From assembly GCF_006386545.1 (NCBI RefSeq), contig NZ_SWAR01000004.1, positions 310,001-374,000 of the forward strand: a stretch of DNA of 64,000 bases, written 5' to 3'. Numbering within the stretch: position 1 is the stretch's first letter; every line of letters starts with the position of its first letter. Both the position numbers and the translations under genes were made by a program. Source of the stretch: Methylibium rhizosphaerae. Lineage in GTDB: Bacteria > Pseudomonadota > Gammaproteobacteria > Burkholderiales > Burkholderiaceae_C. The notes under the pieces are model-generated. The model was not told where the DNA came from. It saw only the letters and a list, made by a program, of their open reading frames with translations, and made no database searches. Shown here piece after piece: positions 52,857 through 63,235 of the stretch.

Positions 52857-53222
52857 TTACTTCTTGAGCGCCGCGGCCGACTTGCGCGGACCCTTGCGGG
52901 TACGGGCATTCGTGCGGGTGCGCTGGCCGCGCATCGGCAGGCCACGGCGATGGCGGAAGCCGCGATAGCAGCCCAGGTCCATCAGACGCTTGATGTTGAT
53001 CGACACCTCACGGCGCAGGTCACCTTCGATCGTGAGCTTGCCCACCTCTTCGCGGATCTTTTCGAGATCGCTGTCGGTGAGGTCCTTCACCTTCTTGTCG
53101 AAGGGGATCCCGCAGGCCGTGCAGATCTTCTGCGCGGTCGGCCGCCCGATACCGTAGATGTAGGTCAAGCCGATCTCGGTGTGCTTCTGGGGCGGAACGT
53201 TGATACCAGCAATACGTGCCAT
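52857..53222 (-). CDS. rpsM: Small subunit ribosomal protein uS13
   Basis: 121 residues. [26 protein letters not shown], helix-two-turn-helix [27 protein letters not shown], and the basic tail [20 protein letters not shown] that reaches the P-site tRNA. First gene of the alpha operon proper, 38 bp after rpmJ. Confidence 0.98.
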   Translation of the reverse strand: MARIAGINVPPQKHTEIGLTYIYGIGRPTAQKICTACGIPFDKKVKDLTDSDLEKIREEVGKLTIEGDLRREVSINIKRLMDLGCYRGFRHRRGLPMRGQRTRTNARTRKGPRKSAAALKK

Positions 53223-53260
53223 GTTTGTCCTCTAACTCTGTCGTCGCGCGTGGCGCAGGC

Positions 53261-53374
53261 TCAGCCCTGACGCTGCTTGTGGCGCGGATCAGTGCAGATC
53301 ACTCGCACCACACCCTTGCGGCGGATGATCTTGCAATTGCGGCACATCTGCTTGACGGATGCGGCTACTTTCAT
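53261..53374 (-). CDS. rpmJ: Large subunit ribosomal protein bL36
   Basis: 37 residues, [21 protein letters not shown] and [11 protein letters not shown]. The zinc-ribbon ligands Cys11, Cys14, Cys27 and His32 are all there, so this is the zinc-binding (C+) form, not a zinc-independent paralogue. GGAGA precedes the ATG. It lies between infA and rpsM. Confidence 0.97.
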   Translation of the reverse strand: MKVAASVKQMCRNCKIIRRKGVVRVICTDPRHKQRQG

Positions 53375-53424
53375 GATCTTCTCCTAAACCTCTTACGCTC
53401 TTCCGGGTCTTGGCGACTCACCGC

Positions 53425-53643
53425 TCACTTCGCCCGGAAGACGATGCGAGCACGACTCAAATCGTAGGGCGTGAGCTCCACGGTCACCTTGTCGCCGGGC
53501 AGGATGCGGATGTAGTGCATGCGCATCTTGCCGGAGATGTGACCGAGCACCACGTGCCCGTTCTCCAGCTTCACACGGAAGGTGGCGTTGGGGAGGTTCT
53601 CAAGTATCTCCCCTTGCATCTGGATGACGTCATCTTTCGCCAT
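53425..53643 (-). CDS. infA: Translation initiation factor IF-1
   Basis: 72 residues, [19 protein letters not shown], a single S1-like OB fold with [19 protein letters not shown] and ending [17 protein letters not shown]-1 fills the A site during initiation. Placement between secY and rpmJ is common in betaproteobacteria. Confidence 0.97.
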   Translation of the reverse strand: MAKDDVIQMQGEILENLPNATFRVKLENGHVVLGHISGKMRMHYIRILPGDKVTVELTPYDLSRARIVFRAK

Positions 53644-53668
53644 AGGTCTGCGTCGTCACCGTCCCCGT

Positions 53669-54979
53669 TCAGCCGGCCTTGAAATTGGCCTTCTTCAGCA
53701 GCGACTCGTACTGCTGAGACATCACATACGACTGCACTTGGGCCCAGAAATCCATCGTCACCACGACGATGATCAACAGCGAGGTGCCGCCGAAATAGAA
53801 CGGCACGTTGTACTTCAGGACCAGGAACTCCGGCAGCAGGCACACCAGCGTGATGTACACCGCGCCCCCGAGCGTCAGTCGCGACAGGATCTTGTCGATG
53901 TGGCGAGCGGTCTGATCACCCGGGCGGATCCCCGGAATGAAGGCACCGCTCTTCTTCAGGTTCTCCGCCGTCTCACGGCTGTTGAACACCAGCGCCGTGT
54001 AGAAGAAGCAGAAGAACACGATGGCTGCCGCATACAACATCACGTAGATCGGCTGGCCGGGAGACAGCAGGCCGGCCAGATCCTTCAGCCAGCGCAGGCT
54101 GTCGCCGGTGGCAAACCAGCCCACGACGGTGGCCGGCAGCAGGATGATCGACGACGCGAAGATCGGCGGGATCACGCCCGACATGTTGATCTTCAGCGGC
54201 AGGTGCGATGACTGCCCGCCATAGACGCGGTTGCCCACCTGCCGCTTGGCGTAGTTCACCAGGATCTTGCGCTGGCCCCGCTCGACGAACACCACCACGT
54301 AGGTCACTACCGCGACGAGCGCAACGATGAACATCGACACGATGATGCTCATGGCACCGGTGCGCACCAGCTCGAACAGACCGCCGATCGCGTTCGGCAG
54401 GCCCGCCGCAATGCCGGCGAAGATCAGGATCGAGATGCCGTTGCCCAGCCCGCGCTCGGTGATCTGCTCACCCAGCCACATGAGAAACATCGTGCCGGCC
54501 ACCAGGCTCACCACCGCCGTCATGCGGAAACCGAAGCCCGGGCTGATGACCAGGCCCTGCGAACCTTCGAGCGCGAGTGCGATACCCAGCGACTGGAAAA
54601 TCGCCAGCGCCAGCGTGCCGTAGCGCGTGTACTGCGTGATCTTGCGACGGCCCGCCTCGCCTTCCTTCTTCAGCGCTTCCAGCGTCGGCACCACGTAGGT
54701 CATCAACTGCATGATGATCGAGGCCGAGATGTAGGGCATGATGCCCAGCGCGAAGACGGTGAAGCGCGAGAGCGCGCCGCCCGAGAACATGTTGAACAGG
54801 CTCAGGATGCCGCCCGCCTGGCCCTTGAACAGCTGCTGCAGCTGGGCGGGGTCGATGCCCGGCACCGGAATGTGAGCACCGATGCGGTAGACCACGAGCG
54901 CCAGCACCAAGAAGACCAGCCGGCGACGGAGGTCGCCGAACTTGCCGCTCTTGGCCAGTTGATTCGCGTTGGTTGCCAC
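53669..54979 (-). CDS. secY: Protein translocase subunit SecY
   Basis: 436 residues with ten membrane helices. Starts [54 protein letters not shown] covers the plug and helix 2, and cytoplasmic loop C5 has [33 protein letters not shown], the SecA and ribosome contact. It forms the SecYEG channel. Last gene of the spc operon as usual, 36 bp after rplO. Confidence 0.98.
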   Translation of the reverse strand: MATNANQLAKSGKFGDLRRRLVFLVLALVVYRIGAHIPVPGIDPAQLQQLFKGQAGGILSLFNMFSGGALSRFTVFALGIMPYISASIIMQLMTYVVPTLEALKKEGEAGRRKITQYTRYGTLALAIFQSLGIALALEGSQGLVISPGFGFRMTAVVSLVAGTMFLMWLGEQITERGLGNGISILIFAGIAAGLPNAIGGLFELVRTGAMSIIVSMFIVALVAVVTYVVVFVERGQRKILVNYAKRQVGNRVYGGQSSHLPLKINMSGVIPPIFASSIILLPATVVGWFATGDSLRWLKDLAGLLSPGQPIYVMLYAAAIVFFCFFYTALVFNSRETAENLKKSGAFIPGIRPGDQTARHIDKILSRLTLGGAVYITLVCLLPEFLVLKYNVPFYFGGTSLLIIVVVTMDFWAQVQSYVMSQQYESLLKKANFKAG

Positions 54980-55014
54980 GCAGGAGTCCTTGAAGCCTGT
55001 TCAGTGAGCGTCGA

Positions 55015-55446
55015 TCAAGCCAGCGAACCGCCGGCTGCCTCGATGGCCGCCTTGGCGCCAGCCGTTGCGCCGATACCCTTCAGCGCCACCTTCTTCGTCA
55101 GCTCGCCCGACTTGATGACCTTGACCACCTTGGCGATCTCGGGCACCAGGCCGGCTTGCTTGAGGGTCAGCACATCGACTTCGGCCGCGCCCAGCTTGTC
55201 CAGCTCGGCCAGCGTGATCTCGGCGTTGAACTTCAGCAGGTGCGACTTGAAGCCGCGCTTCGGCAGACGGCGTTGCAGCGGCATCTGGCCGCCTTCGAAA
55301 CCGACCTTGTGATAGCCGCCCGAACGCGACTTCTGGCCCTTGTGGCCGCGACCGGCCGTCTTGCCCAGGCCCGAACCGATGCCGCGACCCACGCGACGCT
55401 TGGCGTGCTTGGCACCGCTGGCAGGCTTGATGGTGTTGAGTTGCAT
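55015..55446 (-). CDS. rplO: Large subunit ribosomal protein uL15
   Basis: 143 residues. [43 protein letters not shown]: the glycine/basic N-terminal extension threads through 23S r[21 protein letters not shown] is conserved. Stands between rpmD and secY, the standard place. Confidence 0.97.
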   Translation of the reverse strand: MQLNTIKPASGAKHAKRRVGRGIGSGLGKTAGRGHKGQKSRSGGYHKVGFEGGQMPLQRRLPKRGFKSHLLKFNAEITLAELDKLGAAEVDVLTLKQAGLVPEIAKVVKVIKSGELTKKVALKGIGATAGAKAAIEAAGGSLA

Positions 55447-55468
55447 AGGGTTCCCCGAGGCGCGGCGC

Positions 55469-55651
55469 TTACTGCACCTGCACCAGGTAGCTCACCTTGT
55501 TGATCATGCCGCGCACGGCGGGGGTGTCTTCAAGCACCGCCACGCTGTTGAGCTTGCGCAGACCCAGGCCACGCACGGTGGCACGGTGCGATTCGCGGGT
55601 CCCGATGGGGCTGCGAACCAGCTTCACTTTGAGCGTTTTCTTGTCGGACAT
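55469..55651 (-). CDS. rpmD: Large subunit ribosomal protein uL30
   Basis: 60 residues, [33 protein letters not shown], the full bacterial L30 with [15 protein letters not shown] at the end. Between rpsE (23 bp) and rplO (22 bp). Confidence 0.97.
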   Translation of the reverse strand: MSDKKTLKVKLVRSPIGTRESHRATVRGLGLRKLNSVAVLEDTPAVRGMINKVSYLVQVQ

Positions 55652-55674
55652 GACGTCTCTCCAGGTCTGCCAGC

Positions 55675-56193
55675 TCAGTTGAAGAGCTCTTCGACCGTCT
55701 TGCCGCGCTTGGCCGCGATCTCGGCCGCGGTGGTCGAACGGCTCAGCGCGTCGAACGTGGCACGCACCATGTTGTACGGGTTGGTCGAACCGTGACTCTT
55801 CGCCACGATGTCGGTCACGCCCATCACTTCGAAGATGGCGCGCATCGGGCCGCCGGCGATGATGCCGTCACCGGGCTTGGCCGGTGCCATCAGCACACGG
55901 GCCGCACCATGCTCACCCACCACGTTGTGGTGGATGGTGCCGTTCTTCAGGCTCACCTTGATCATGTTGCGGCGTGCCTGCTCCATGGCCTTCTGCACGG
56001 CGACCGGCACTTCACGCGCCTTGCCCTTGCCCATGCCGACGCGGCCGTCGCCGTCGCCCACCACGGTGAGTGCGGCGAAGCCGAGGATGCGGCCTCCCTT
56101 CACCACCTTGGTGACGCGGTTCACCGCGATCATCTTCTCGCGCAGACCGTCGTCGCGACCTTCGTCAGCCACCTTGGGTTGAAACTTTGCCAT
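55675..56193 (-). CDS. rpsE: Small subunit ribosomal protein uS5
   Basis: 172 residues. [46 protein letters not shown] is the double-stranded RNA-binding part; [27 protein letters not shown] is the C-terminal domain. S5 lies at the mRNA entry and takes part in decoding accuracy. Confidence 0.98.
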   Translation of the reverse strand: MAKFQPKVADEGRDDGLREKMIAVNRVTKVVKGGRILGFAALTVVGDGDGRVGMGKGKAREVPVAVQKAMEQARRNMIKVSLKNGTIHHNVVGEHGAARVLMAPAKPGDGIIAGGPMRAIFEVMGVTDIVAKSHGSTNPYNMVRATFDALSRSTTAAEIAAKRGKTVEELFN

Positions 56194-56219
56194 TTCGAAT
56201 TCCTTCTCGCGGCTGACGC

Positions 56220-56585
56220 TTAGAACTGGAGGCCGGCTTCACGCGCGGCTTCGGCCAAGGCCTTCACCCGGCCGTGGTAGGCGAAGCCCGCACGGTCGAA
56301 TGCGACCTTGTCCACACCGGCGGCCTTGGCCTTCTCGGCAATGCGCTTGCCGATGAGGGTCGCGGCCGCAGCGTTGCCACCCTTGCCGGTAGCGCCCAGT
56401 TGCTCGCGAACTTCCTTCTCGACCGTCGAAGCGGTAGCCAGCACCTTCGTGCCGTCGTCGGAAATGACGCTGGCGTAGATGTGCAGGTTGGTACGGAACA
56501 CCGTCAGACGGGCCACGCGTTGCAGGGCAATGCGCGCGCGGGTCTGGCGGGAACGACGCAGGCGCTGATCCTTCTTGTTCAACAT
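56220..56585 (-). CDS. rplR: Large subunit ribosomal protein uL18
   Basis: 121 residues, [41 protein letters not shown], ending [27 protein letters not shown]18 carries 5S rRNA into the 50S subunit with L5. 11 bp after rplF. Confidence 0.97.
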   Translation of the reverse strand: MLNKKDQRLRRSRQTRARIALQRVARLTVFRTNLHIYASVISDDGTKVLATASTVEKEVREQLGATGKGGNAAAATLIGKRIAEKAKAAGVDKVAFDRAGFAYHGRVKALAEAAREAGLQF

Positions 56586-56596
56586 GACTGCGCTCC

Positions 56597-57130
56597 TTAC
56601 TTCTTCTTGGTCTCTTTGAGGGAGACCTTTTCATCGGCGTAGCGGATGCCCTTGCCCTTGTAGGGCTCGGGCGGACGGATCGCGCGCACTTCGGCAGCGA
56701 CCTGGCCCACCACCTGGCGGTCCGCACCCTTGATCACGATTTCGGTCTGCGACGGCGTCTCGACCTTGATGCCTGCAGGCATGTCTTTCACCACCGGGTG
56801 CGAAAAACCGATCTGCAGGTTCAGCTTCTGGCCTTGCGCTTGCGCACGGAAACCCACGCCAACCAGCGTGAGCTTCTTCTCGAAGCCCTTGCTCACGCCG
56901 TTGACCATGTTGGCCACCAGCGCACGCATCGTGCCGGACATCGCATTCGCTTCAGACGACTCGTTGGCCGGCGTGAAGGTCAGCTTGCCAGACTCGTTCT
57001 TGACCGCGACCAGCTGGTGAGCGGGACGCGCCAGCGTACCCAGCGAACCCTTGACGCTGATCTGTTCGGCCGTGATCGCGACGTCCACGCCTTGCGGGAC
57101 GGCGACCGGCATTTTTCCAACGCGGGACAT
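56597..57130 (-). CDS. rplF: Large subunit ribosomal protein uL6
   Basis: 177 residues, [31 protein letters not shown]; two similar domains, and the C-terminal [24 protein letters not shown] binds near the sarcin-ricin loop. Position between rpsH and rplR is standard. Confidence 0.98.
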   Translation of the reverse strand: MSRVGKMPVAVPQGVDVAITAEQISVKGSLGTLARPAHQLVAVKNESGKLTFTPANESSEANAMSGTMRALVANMVNGVSKGFEKKLTLVGVGFRAQAQGQKLNLQIGFSHPVVKDMPAGIKVETPSQTEIVIKGADRQVVGQVAAEVRAIRPPEPYKGKGIRYADEKVSLKETKKK

Positions 57131-57143
57131 GTTTCGGCCTCCC

Positions 57144-57539
57144 TTACGCGACGTAGCAGAGCACTTCGCCGCCGATACCGGCTGCGCGCGCCTTGCGGTC
57201 GGTCATCACGCCCTTGGGGGTCGTCACGATCGCCACGCCCAGGCCGTTCATGACCTGCGGAATGTCGTGACGGCCCTTGTAGATGCGCAGGCCAGGACGG
57301 CTCACACGCTCCAGGCGCTCGATCACCGGACGACCGGCGTAGTACTTCAGCGCGATCTCGAGCTCGGGCTTGCCACCCTCGCCCTTGACGGCGTAACCAT
57401 CGATGTAGCCCTCGTCCTTCAGGACCTGGGCAATCGCGACCTTCAGCTTCGACGACGGCATCACAACGGCGGTCTTCTCGACCATCTGCGCGTTGCGGAT
57501 GCGGGTCAGCATGTCGGCGATAGGATCACTCATGCTCAT
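57144..57539 (-). CDS. rpsH: Small subunit ribosomal protein uS8
   Basis: 131 residues, [32 protein letters not shown]-terminal [28 protein letters not shown] with the conserved Ser/Gly turn. In E. coli S8 represses the spc operon by binding near rplE. 13 bp before rplF. An extra Met precedes the usual MSDP start; either ATG may be used. Confidence 0.98.
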   Translation of the reverse strand: MSMSDPIADMLTRIRNAQMVEKTAVVMPSSKLKVAIAQVLKDEGYIDGYAVKGEGGKPELEIALKYYAGRPVIERLERVSRPGLRIYKGRHDIPQVMNGLGVAIVTTPKGVMTDRKARAAGIGGEVLCYVA

Positions 57540-57569
57540 TGGATTTCTCCTGTTCGTGTCCTAGCTGGC

Positions 57570-57875
57570 TTACCAGCTCGCCTTGACGACACCGGGGATG
57601 TCGCCCTTGAAGGCCAGTTCACGGATCTTGTTGCGGGCCAGGCCGAACGTACGGAAGGTGCCACGCGGACGACCGGTCAGTTCGCAGCGGTTGCGCAGAC
57701 GGGTCGGGTTTGCATTGCGCGGCAGCTTTTGCAGCTCGAGGCGAGCGGCATAACGCTCCTCCTCGGACTTCTTGGTGTCCGCGACAATGGCCTTGAGCTC
57801 GGCATACTTCTTGGCGTACTTGGCCACCAGTTCTTCGCGCTTCAGCTCACGTTGCTTGATCGAGAGTTTTGCCAC
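57570..57875 (-). CDS. rpsN: Small subunit ribosomal protein uS14
   Basis: 101 residues, [24 protein letters not shown]-terminal [41 protein letters not shown]. This is the zinc-free (C-) form: the four zinc cysteines are absent. The start codon is GTG, 9 bp after the rplE stop with GAGGTG as ribosome site; a longer ATG form would overlap rplE and is rejected. Confidence 0.97.
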   Translation of the reverse strand: MAKLSIKQRELKREELVAKYAKKYAELKAIVADTKKSEEERYAARLELQKLPRNANPTRLRNRCELTGRPRGTFRTFGLARNKIRELAFKGDIPGVVKASW

Positions 57876-57883
57876 GTGACACC

Positions 57884-58423
57884 TCAGTTCTTGAACGGGA
57901 ATTTGAATGCAGCGAGCAACGCCTTGCACTCTTCGTCGGTCTTGGCGGTCGTCGTGATGCTGATGTTCAGGCCACGGATCGCGTCGATCTTGTCGTACTC
58001 GATCTCGGGGAAGATGATCTGCTCTTTGACGCCGATGTTGTAGTTGCCACGGCCGTCGAAGGCGCGACCCGAGATACCACGGAAGTCACGCACGCGCGGC
58101 AGCGAGATCGTCACGAAACGATCCAGGAATTCGTACATGCGCACGCCACGCAGCGTGACCATGCAGCCGATGGGCACGTTCTCGCGGATCTTGAAACCGG
58201 CGATGGCCTTGCGGGACTTGGTGACCACGGGCTTCTGGCCGGCGATCTTGGTCAGGTCGCCGACGGCGTGCTCCATGACCTTCTTGTCCGACACCGCCTC
58301 GCTCACGCCCATGTTCAGCGTGATCTTGGTCAGACGCGGCACTTCCATCACCGACTTGTAGCCGAACTTCTCGACCAGACCCGGCACCACTTTCTCGCGA
58401 TAGAACTCTTGCAAACGAGCCAT
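57884..58423 (-). CDS. rplE: Large subunit ribosomal protein uL5
   Basis: 179 residues, [40 protein letters not shown], with [19 protein letters not shown] and the final [20 protein letters not shown]. Binds 5S rRNA and the P-site tRNA. 12 bp after rplX. Confidence 0.98.
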   Translation of the reverse strand: MARLQEFYREKVVPGLVEKFGYKSVMEVPRLTKITLNMGVSEAVSDKKVMEHAVGDLTKIAGQKPVVTKSRKAIAGFKIRENVPIGCMVTLRGVRMYEFLDRFVTISLPRVRDFRGISGRAFDGRGNYNIGVKEQIIFPEIEYDKIDAIRGLNISITTTAKTDEECKALLAAFKFPFKN

Positions 58424-58435
58424 GATGTCCTCGTC

Positions 58436-58753
58436 TTAAGCCTTGATGGCTTCGCCGTTGGATTTGAAGACGCGGGTCTTCGTGCCATCGGCCGCCACCT
58501 TGATGCCCACGCGATCGGCCTTGGCCGTTGCGGGGTTGAAGATCGCCACGTTCGACTGATGGATGGGCATGGTCTTGTCGACGATGCCGCCAGTCGTGCC
58601 TTTGAGCGGGTTCGGCTTCACGTGCTTCTTGACGACATTGACGCCCTCGACCAGCAGGTGGTCGGCATCAATGCGCGCCGACACGGTGCCGCGCTTGCCC
58701 TTGTCGCGGCCGGTCAACACGATGACCTGGTCGCCCTTGCGAATCTTGTTCAT
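58436..58753 (-). CDS. rplX: Large subunit ribosomal protein uL24
   Basis: 105 residues, [24 protein letters not shown] (KOW motif), [39 protein letters not shown]24 starts 50S assembly. Between rplN (24 bp) and rplE. Confidence 0.97.
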   Translation of the reverse strand: MNKIRKGDQVIVLTGRDKGKRGTVSARIDADHLLVEGVNVVKKHVKPNPLKGTTGGIVDKTMPIHQSNVAIFNPATAKADRVGIKVAADGTKTRVFKSNGEAIKA

Positions 58754-58777
58754 GACCTGTCCTTTGCCGACGGACGC

Positions 58778-59146
58778 TTAGAGCACTTCAGGCGCCAGCG
58801 ACACGATCTTCATGAAGCGCTCGGTCCGCAGTTCGCGGGTGACCGGGCCGAAGATGCGGGTGCCGATGGGCTCAAGCTTGTTGTTCAGCAGCACGGCGGC
58901 GTTGCCGTCGAACTTGATCAGGGAGCCGTCCTGGCGGCGCACGCCCTTGGCGGTGCGCACGACCACAGCGCTGTAGACCTCGCCCTTCTTGACGCGGCCA
59001 CGCGGCGCAGCTTCCTTGATGCTGACCTTGATGATGTCGCCGATACCGGCGTAACGACGCTTCGAGCCACCCAGCACCTTGATGCACATGACGGTCTTGG
59101 CACCCGTGTTGTCAGCGACATCGAGTCGCGATTGCATTTGGATCAT
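58778..59146 (-). CDS. rplN: Large subunit ribosomal protein uL14
   Basis: 122 residues from [20 protein letters not shown], the universal L14 length; the ATG four codons upstream is not needed. [30 protein letters not shown] and [13 protein letters not shown] are conserved. First gene of the spc operon; a sigma-70 promoter lies 155-183 bp upstream. Confidence 0.98.
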   Translation of the reverse strand: MIQMQSRLDVADNTGAKTVMCIKVLGGSKRRYAGIGDIIKVSIKEAAPRGRVKKGEVYSAVVVRTAKGVRRQDGSLIKFDGNAAVLLNNKLEPIGTRIFGPVTRELRTERFMKIVSLAPEVL

Positions 59147-59300
59147 GTCTGTCCCCAACTTTTCCTGCGCGGGCAGCCACCGTGGCGCTCGTCGCAGTCA
59201 GTCTTGGGCCCGTGTCGGAGCGCCATGGGCGCCACCGCGTAAGGCGGATCCGAAACCCGTGGCCGCCGAACGGCACCCACGAAATCCGGCGAAGCTTTGA

Positions 59301-59329
59301 ATTGTCTTCTGCTTTGCAGCAGCTGTCAA
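59301..59329 (-). promoter_or_regulatory. Sigma-70 promoter of the spc operon
   Basis: On the minus strand TTGACA (59329-59324), 17 bases, GACAAT (59306-59301). The -35 is perfect and the spacing optimal. Predicted start near 59294, leading to rplN with a leader of about 148 bases. Confidence 0.72.
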
Positions 59330-59342
59330 GCCACTGCAAAGC
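59311..59342. repeat. 9-bp inverted repeat overlapping the spc promoter
   Basis: GCTTTGCAG (59311-59319) and CTGCAAAGC (59334-59342), perfect arms, 14-base centre that contains the -35 box. It follows the peroxiredoxin stop by 14 bp, so it could end that message or serve as an operator over the promoter. Confidence 0.5.
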
Positions 59343-59355
59343 CAGAAATGCAGGA

Positions 59356-59868
59356 TCAGCGAACTTCCTGCGCCTGCTTGAGCATCGTGGCGGCGTCGCT
59401 CACCTCGAACTTGCCGGGCGCCTCGATGTTGAGCGTCTTGACCACTCCGTTGTCCACCAGCATCGAGTAGCGCTGCGAGCGCACGCCCATGCCCTTGGAG
59501 GTCAGGTCCAGCGTCAGGCCGGCCGCCTTGGTGAAGTCGGCGCTGCCGTCGGCCATCATGCGCACCTTGCCGGCGGTCTTCTGGTCGCGGCCCCAGGCGC
59601 CCATCACGAAGGCGTCGTTGACCGACACGCACCAGATCTCGTCCACGCCCGCCTTCTTCAGCGCGTCGGCCTCCTGCACGAAGCCGGGCACGTGCTTGGC
59701 CGAGCAGGTTGGCGTGTAGGCCCCGGGCAGCGCAAAGATCGCGATCTTCTTGCCAGCCGTTTCCTTCTCGATGTCGAAGCTGTTCGGGCCGATCGAGCAG
59801 CCGTTTCCTTCGACCTCGATGAACTCCTGCAGGGTGCCGCTGGGCAGCTTGTCACCAACTTTCAACAT
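59356..59868 (-). CDS. Peroxiredoxin (Prx5/AhpE-like, glutaredoxin-dependent type)
   Basis: 170 residues from ATG MLKVGDKLPSG with AGGAGAAG upstream; the longer frame is not used. PGAYTPTCSAKHVPGF holds the peroxidatic Cys55 and the Pro-x3-Thr-x2-Cys motif of Prx5. GMGVRSQRYSMLVDNGVV is the conserved Arg region. It reduces hydrogen peroxide or organic peroxides using a thiol partner. A stress enzyme gene in this place, between rpsQ and rplN, is unusual: it fills the S10/spc operon boundary. A terminator lies right upstream and a promoter for rplN right downstream. Confidence 0.92.
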   Translation of the reverse strand: MLKVGDKLPSGTLQEFIEVEGNGCSIGPNSFDIEKETAGKKIAIFALPGAYTPTCSAKHVPGFVQEADALKKAGVDEIWCVSVNDAFVMGAWGRDQKTAGKVRMMADGSADFTKAAGLTLDLTSKGMGVRSQRYSMLVDNGVVKTLNIEAPGKFEVSDAATMLKQAQEVR

Positions 59869-59893
59869 CACGCTTCTCCTGAGAGTGGAAAGG

Positions 59894-59932
59894 AAAAAGA
59901 CCGGGGCGCCAGTATTCCAGCGCACCGGTCTT
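59894..59932 (-). terminator. Rho-independent terminator after rpsQ
   Basis: On the minus strand AAGACCGG-(T)-GCGC-loop-GCGC-(C)-CCGGTCTT followed by TTTCC. Twelve pairs. It ends the S10 operon 42 bp after rpsQ and lies only 25 bp before the peroxiredoxin start. Confidence 0.75.
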
Positions 59933-59973
59933 CAGGCTCGGCAGGTCGCAATGACCCTCGAACCGCGTACCGC

Positions 59974-60249
59974 TTAGACGGCCCGGGCCTTCTCGACCAG
60001 ACGGGTCACGACCCACGACTTGGTCTTGGAGATCGGCCGGCCTTCAGCGATCTCGACCAGGTCGCCCATCTTGTACTCGCCCTTTTCGTCATGAGCGTGG
60101 TACTTGCGCGAACGGGCCACGATCTTGCCGTACAGCTCGTGCTTGGCGCGACGCTCGACCAGGACGGTGACCGTCTTGGAGCGCTTGTCGCTGACCACGC
60201 GGCCGACCAGCGTGCGGGTGTTCTTCTCGGCTTGAGCTTGCGTGTTCAC
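59974..60249 (-). CDS. rpsQ: Small subunit ribosomal protein uS17
   Basis: 91 residues, [45 protein letters not shown] fold, ending [17 protein letters not shown]. Its start overlaps the rpmC stop by 4 bp. Last gene of the S10 operon, followed by a terminator. Confidence 0.98.
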   Translation of the reverse strand: MNTQAQAEKNTRTLVGRVVSDKRSKTVTVLVERRAKHELYGKIVARSRKYHAHDEKGEYKMGDLVEIAEGRPISKTKSWVVTRLVEKARAV

Positions 60250-60449
60250 TTCGCAGCTCCTTTCTTCTTCTCGGCCAGGATGGTCTTCGCGCGGGCGATG
60301 TCGCGGCGCGTGTTCCCCAGCGTGGCGGTGTTGCCCAGTTGCTGAGTGGCTTTCTGCATGCGCAGGCCGAAATGGGCCTTCAGCAGCTCGCTCACTTCCT
60401 TCTCGAGCGCGGCCACATCCTTGCCACGGAGTTCAGAGGCTTTGGTCAT
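60246..60449 (-). CDS. rpmC: Large subunit ribosomal protein uL29
   Basis: 67 residues, [41 protein letters not shown], two long helices near the exit tunnel where chaperones and SRP dock. Overlaps rpsQ by 4 bp (ATGA-type coupling). Confidence 0.97.
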   Translation of the reverse strand: MTKASELRGKDVAALEKEVSELLKAHFGLRMQKATQQLGNTATLGNTRRDIARAKTILAEKKKGAAK

Positions 60450-60464
60450 GTCTTTCTCCTTGCC

Positions 60465-60881
60465 TCAAGCGCCGATCTGGCGCGCGACGAAAGTCGTGCG
60501 CAGCGGCAGCTTGGCGGCAGCCAGCGTGAACGCTTCGCGAGCGAGCGCTTCGGGCACGCCGTTGATTTCGTACAGCACCTTGCCCGGCTGGATCTCGGCG
60601 ACGTAGTACTCGGGGTTGCCCTTGCCGTTGCCCATGCGGACCTCAGCAGGCTTCTGAGAGATCGGCTTGTCCGGGAAGATGCGGATCCAGATGCGGCCGC
60701 CGCGCTTCACGTGGCGCGAAATGGCGCGACGTGCAGCTTCGATCTGGCGGGCCGTGATGCGGCCGCGTTCGGTGGCCTTGAGGCCGAAATCACCGAACGA
60801 CACGTTGGCACCGCGGGTGGCGATGCCGGTGTTGCGGCCCTTCTGTTCCTTGCGGAACTTGCGACGAGCGGGTTGCAACAT
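60465..60881 (-). CDS. rplP: Large subunit ribosomal protein uL16
   Basis: 138 residues, [53 protein letters not shown]; the basic first segment contacts A-site tRNA, and [21 protein letters not shown] is conserved. 15 bp before rpmC and 3 bp after rpsC. Confidence 0.98.
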   Translation of the reverse strand: MLQPARRKFRKEQKGRNTGIATRGANVSFGDFGLKATERGRITARQIEAARRAISRHVKRGGRIWIRIFPDKPISQKPAEVRMGNGKGNPEYYVAEIQPGKVLYEINGVPEALAREAFTLAAAKLPLRTTFVARQIGA

Positions 60882-60884
60882 TGC

Positions 60885-61772
60885 TTATTCTCCTTTGGCG
60901 GTGCCGCCGGCCGGCGTGGCCTTGCGGACGCGCTTGACGGCGGGCTTGCCGGCATCTGCGGCGGCGCCGGCAGCGGCCTCGGCAGGCTTGTCGCTGCCAT
61001 CAGCCGGGGCGGCATCGGTACGCGGACCACGCGGGCCACCGCGCGGCGGGCGGCGATCGCCGCTCGGGCGGTCGCTGCGCGGGCCACGGCGATTGCGGCG
61101 GTCGTCTTCGCGCTCCTCGGTCTTGATCACCGGCGCTTCGCCGTTGGCGAGGCGGTCACCACGATAGACCCAGACCTTCACACCGATCACGCCGTAGGTC
61201 GTCTTGGCTTCGGAGAAGCCGTAGTCGATGTCGGCGCGCAGGGTGTGCAGAGGCACGCGACCTTCGCGATACCACTCGGTGCGTGCGATTTCGATGCCGT
61301 TCAGGCGGCCGGCGGACATGATCTTGATGCCCTGGGCGCCCAGGCGCATGGCGTTCTGCATGGCGCGCTTCATCGCGCGGCGGAACATGATGCGCTTTTC
61401 GAGCTGCTGGGTGATCGAGTCGGCGATCAGCTGAGCATCGATTTCAGGCTTGCGCACTTCTTCGATGTTCACCGCAACCGGCACACCGAGGCGGCGGGTC
61501 AGTTCGGCCTTCAGGTTCTCGATGTCCTCGCCCTTCTTGCCGATCACCACGCCCGGACGCGCCGAGAAGATGGTGATGCGGGCGTTCTTGGCGGGGCGCT
61601 CGATCAGGATGCGCGACACGGCGGCGTTCTTCAGGCGAGCCTTCAGGAACTCGCGAACCTGCAGGTCTTCGGCCAGCATGCCGGCGAAGTTGCGGCTCGA
61701 CGCATACCAGCGCGACGACCAGTTGCGCGTCACGGGCAGGCGGAAGCCAACCGGATGAATCTTCTGTCCCAT
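60885..61772 (-). CDS. rpsC: Small subunit ribosomal protein uS3 with extended tail
   Basis: 295 residues from [25 protein letters not shown] domain around 40-105 ([29 protein letters not shown]) and the C-terminal S3 domain to about 210. After residue 215 comes an 80-residue low-complexity tail ([20 protein letters not shown], then Ala/Pro/Lys-rich), longer than E. coli S3 (233). Similar tails occur in Burkholderiales. S3 lies at the mRNA entry with helicase activity. Confidence 0.98.
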   Translation of the reverse strand: MGQKIHPVGFRLPVTRNWSSRWYASSRNFAGMLAEDLQVREFLKARLKNAAVSRILIERPAKNARITIFSARPGVVIGKKGEDIENLKAELTRRLGVPVAVNIEEVRKPEIDAQLIADSITQQLEKRIMFRRAMKRAMQNAMRLGAQGIKIMSAGRLNGIEIARTEWYREGRVPLHTLRADIDYGFSEAKTTYGVIGVKVWVYRGDRLANGEAPVIKTEEREDDRRNRRGPRSDRPSGDRRPPRGGPRGPRTDAAPADGSDKPAEAAAGAAADAGKPAVKRVRKATPAGGTAKGE

Positions 61773-61780
61773 GGTCTTCC

Positions 61781-62110
61781 TTAGTTGCCGACGGTCACGA
61801 AGATGTGGCACGTGCCCTTGCTGATGCGGTTGCCGCGGCCCTTGGCGCGTGCGGCAAAACGCTTCAACGTGGCGCCCTGCTCCACATAGATCGACTTGAC
61901 CTTGAGTTCGTCGATGTCGGCACCGTCGTTGTGCTCGGCATTGGCGATGGCAGATTCGAGCGCCTTCTTCACGATGAGGGCGGCCTTCTTCTGCGTGAAG
62001 GTCAGGATGTTCAGCGCTTGATCGACCTTCTTGCCGCGGATCAGATCCGCGACCAGGCGACCCTTGTCGGCCGACAGGCGCACACCGCGAACGATTGCTT
62101 TGGTTTCCAT
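61781..62110 (-). CDS. rplV: Large subunit ribosomal protein uL22
   Basis: 109 residues, [36 protein letters not shown], with the tunnel hairpin [34 protein letters not shown]. Mutations in that loop give macrolide resistance in other bacteria; nothing odd is seen here. 8 bp before rpsC. Confidence 0.98.
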   Translation of the reverse strand: METKAIVRGVRLSADKGRLVADLIRGKKVDQALNILTFTQKKAALIVKKALESAIANAEHNDGADIDELKVKSIYVEQGATLKRFAARAKGRGNRISKGTCHIFVTVGN

Positions 62111-62122
62111 CGTCGCCGCTCC

Positions 62123-62398
62123 TTACTTCTTCGCCTTCTTGTCCGCGGGGTGACCCTTGAACGTGCGGGTCAGCGCGAACTCGCCCAGCTTGTGGCCGAC
62201 CATCTGGTCGGTCACGTACACGGGGACGTGCTGCTTGCCGTTGTGCACGGCGATCGTCAGACCGATGAACTCGGGCAGGATCGTCGAGCGGCGCGACCAC
62301 GTCTTGATCGGCTTCTTGTCCTTGATGGCGGCGGCCTTCTCGACCTTCGCGATCAGGTGGTGGTCCACGAAGGGACCCTTCTTCAGTGAACGAGACAT
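62123..62398 (-). CDS. rpsS: Small subunit ribosomal protein uS19
   Basis: 91 residues, [61 protein letters not shown]. Head protein of 30S. 12 bp after rplB. Confidence 0.98.
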   Translation of the reverse strand: MSRSLKKGPFVDHHLIAKVEKAAAIKDKKPIKTWSRRSTILPEFIGLTIAVHNGKQHVPVYVTDQMVGHKLGEFALTRTFKGHPADKKAKK

Positions 62399-62410
62399 GT
62401 TCGTTCCCTT

Positions 62411-63235
62411 TTATTTCTTGCGACGCGAGACGATCATCGTCTGCGTGCGCTTGTTGCTGCGGGTACGGTAGCCCTTGGTCATGGTGTTCCAGGGCGAAAC
62501 CGGAACCTGGCCCTCGCCGGTGCGGCCTTCGCCACCACCGTGCGGGTGATCCACCGGGTTCATCGCCACACCGCGAACGGTCGGGCGGATACCCATCCAG
62601 CGCTTCGCACCGGCCTTGCCGTACTGGCGCAGGCTGTGCTCTTCGTTGGACACCTCGCCAATCGTGGCGCGGCATTCGATGTGGATCCTGCGGACCTCAC
62701 CGGAGCGCAGGCGGACCTGAGCGTACGAGCCTTCGCGAGCCAGCAGCGTCACCGAGGTGCCTGCCGAGCGTGCGATCTGCGCGCCCTTGCCGGCCAGCAT
62801 CTCGACGCAATGGATCGTCGAGCCCACGGGGATGTTGCGGATCGGCAGCGTGTTGCCGGCCTTGATGGGGGCCTCGGCACCGCTCAGCACGGTCGCGCCC
62901 ACTTCCAGGCCACGCGGCGCAATGATGTAGCGACGCTCGCCGTCGGCATAGCACACCAGCGCGATATGGGCCGTGCGGTTCGGGTCGTACTCGATGCGCT
63001 CGACCTTCGCCGGAATGCCGTCCTTGTTGCGCTTGAAGTCGACCACGCGGTAGTGGTGCTTGTGACCACCGCCCTTGTGGCGCATCGTGATGTGACCGTT
63101 GTTGTTGCGGCCCGACTTCTGCTTCTGCGGCTCCAGCAGAGACGCCTCGGGGGCGCCCTTGTGCAGGTGCTTGTGCACCACCTTCACCACGGCACGACGG
63201 CCGGGCGAGGTCGGTTTGACTTTGACGACGGCCAT
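62411..63235 (-). CDS. rplB: Large subunit ribosomal protein uL2
   Basis: 274 residues, [50 protein letters not shown], and the C-terminal [22 protein letters not shown] with the conserved His needed for peptidyl transfer. Its ATG overlaps the rplW stop by one base (TAATG). Confidence 0.98.
   Translation of the reverse strand: MAVVKVKPTSPGRRAVVKVVHKHLHKGAPEASLLEPQKQKSGRNNNGHITMRHKGGGHKHHYRVVDFKRNKDGIPAKVERIEYDPNRTAHIALVCYADGERRYIIAPRGLEVGATVLSGAEAPIKAGNTLPIRNIPVGSTIHCVEMLAGKGAQIARSAGTSVTLLAREGSYAQVRLRSGEVRRIHIECRATIGEVSNEEHSLRQYGKAGAKRWMGIRPTVRGVAMNPVDHPHGGGEGRTGEGQVPVSPWNTMTKGYRTRSNKRTQTMIVSRRKK

Noticed and set aside
59281-59355. Inverted repeat after the peroxiredoxin gene as a pure terminator
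   Set aside because: No T-run follows directly and its loop contains the -35 box of a good promoter, so it was listed as a repeat with an open role.
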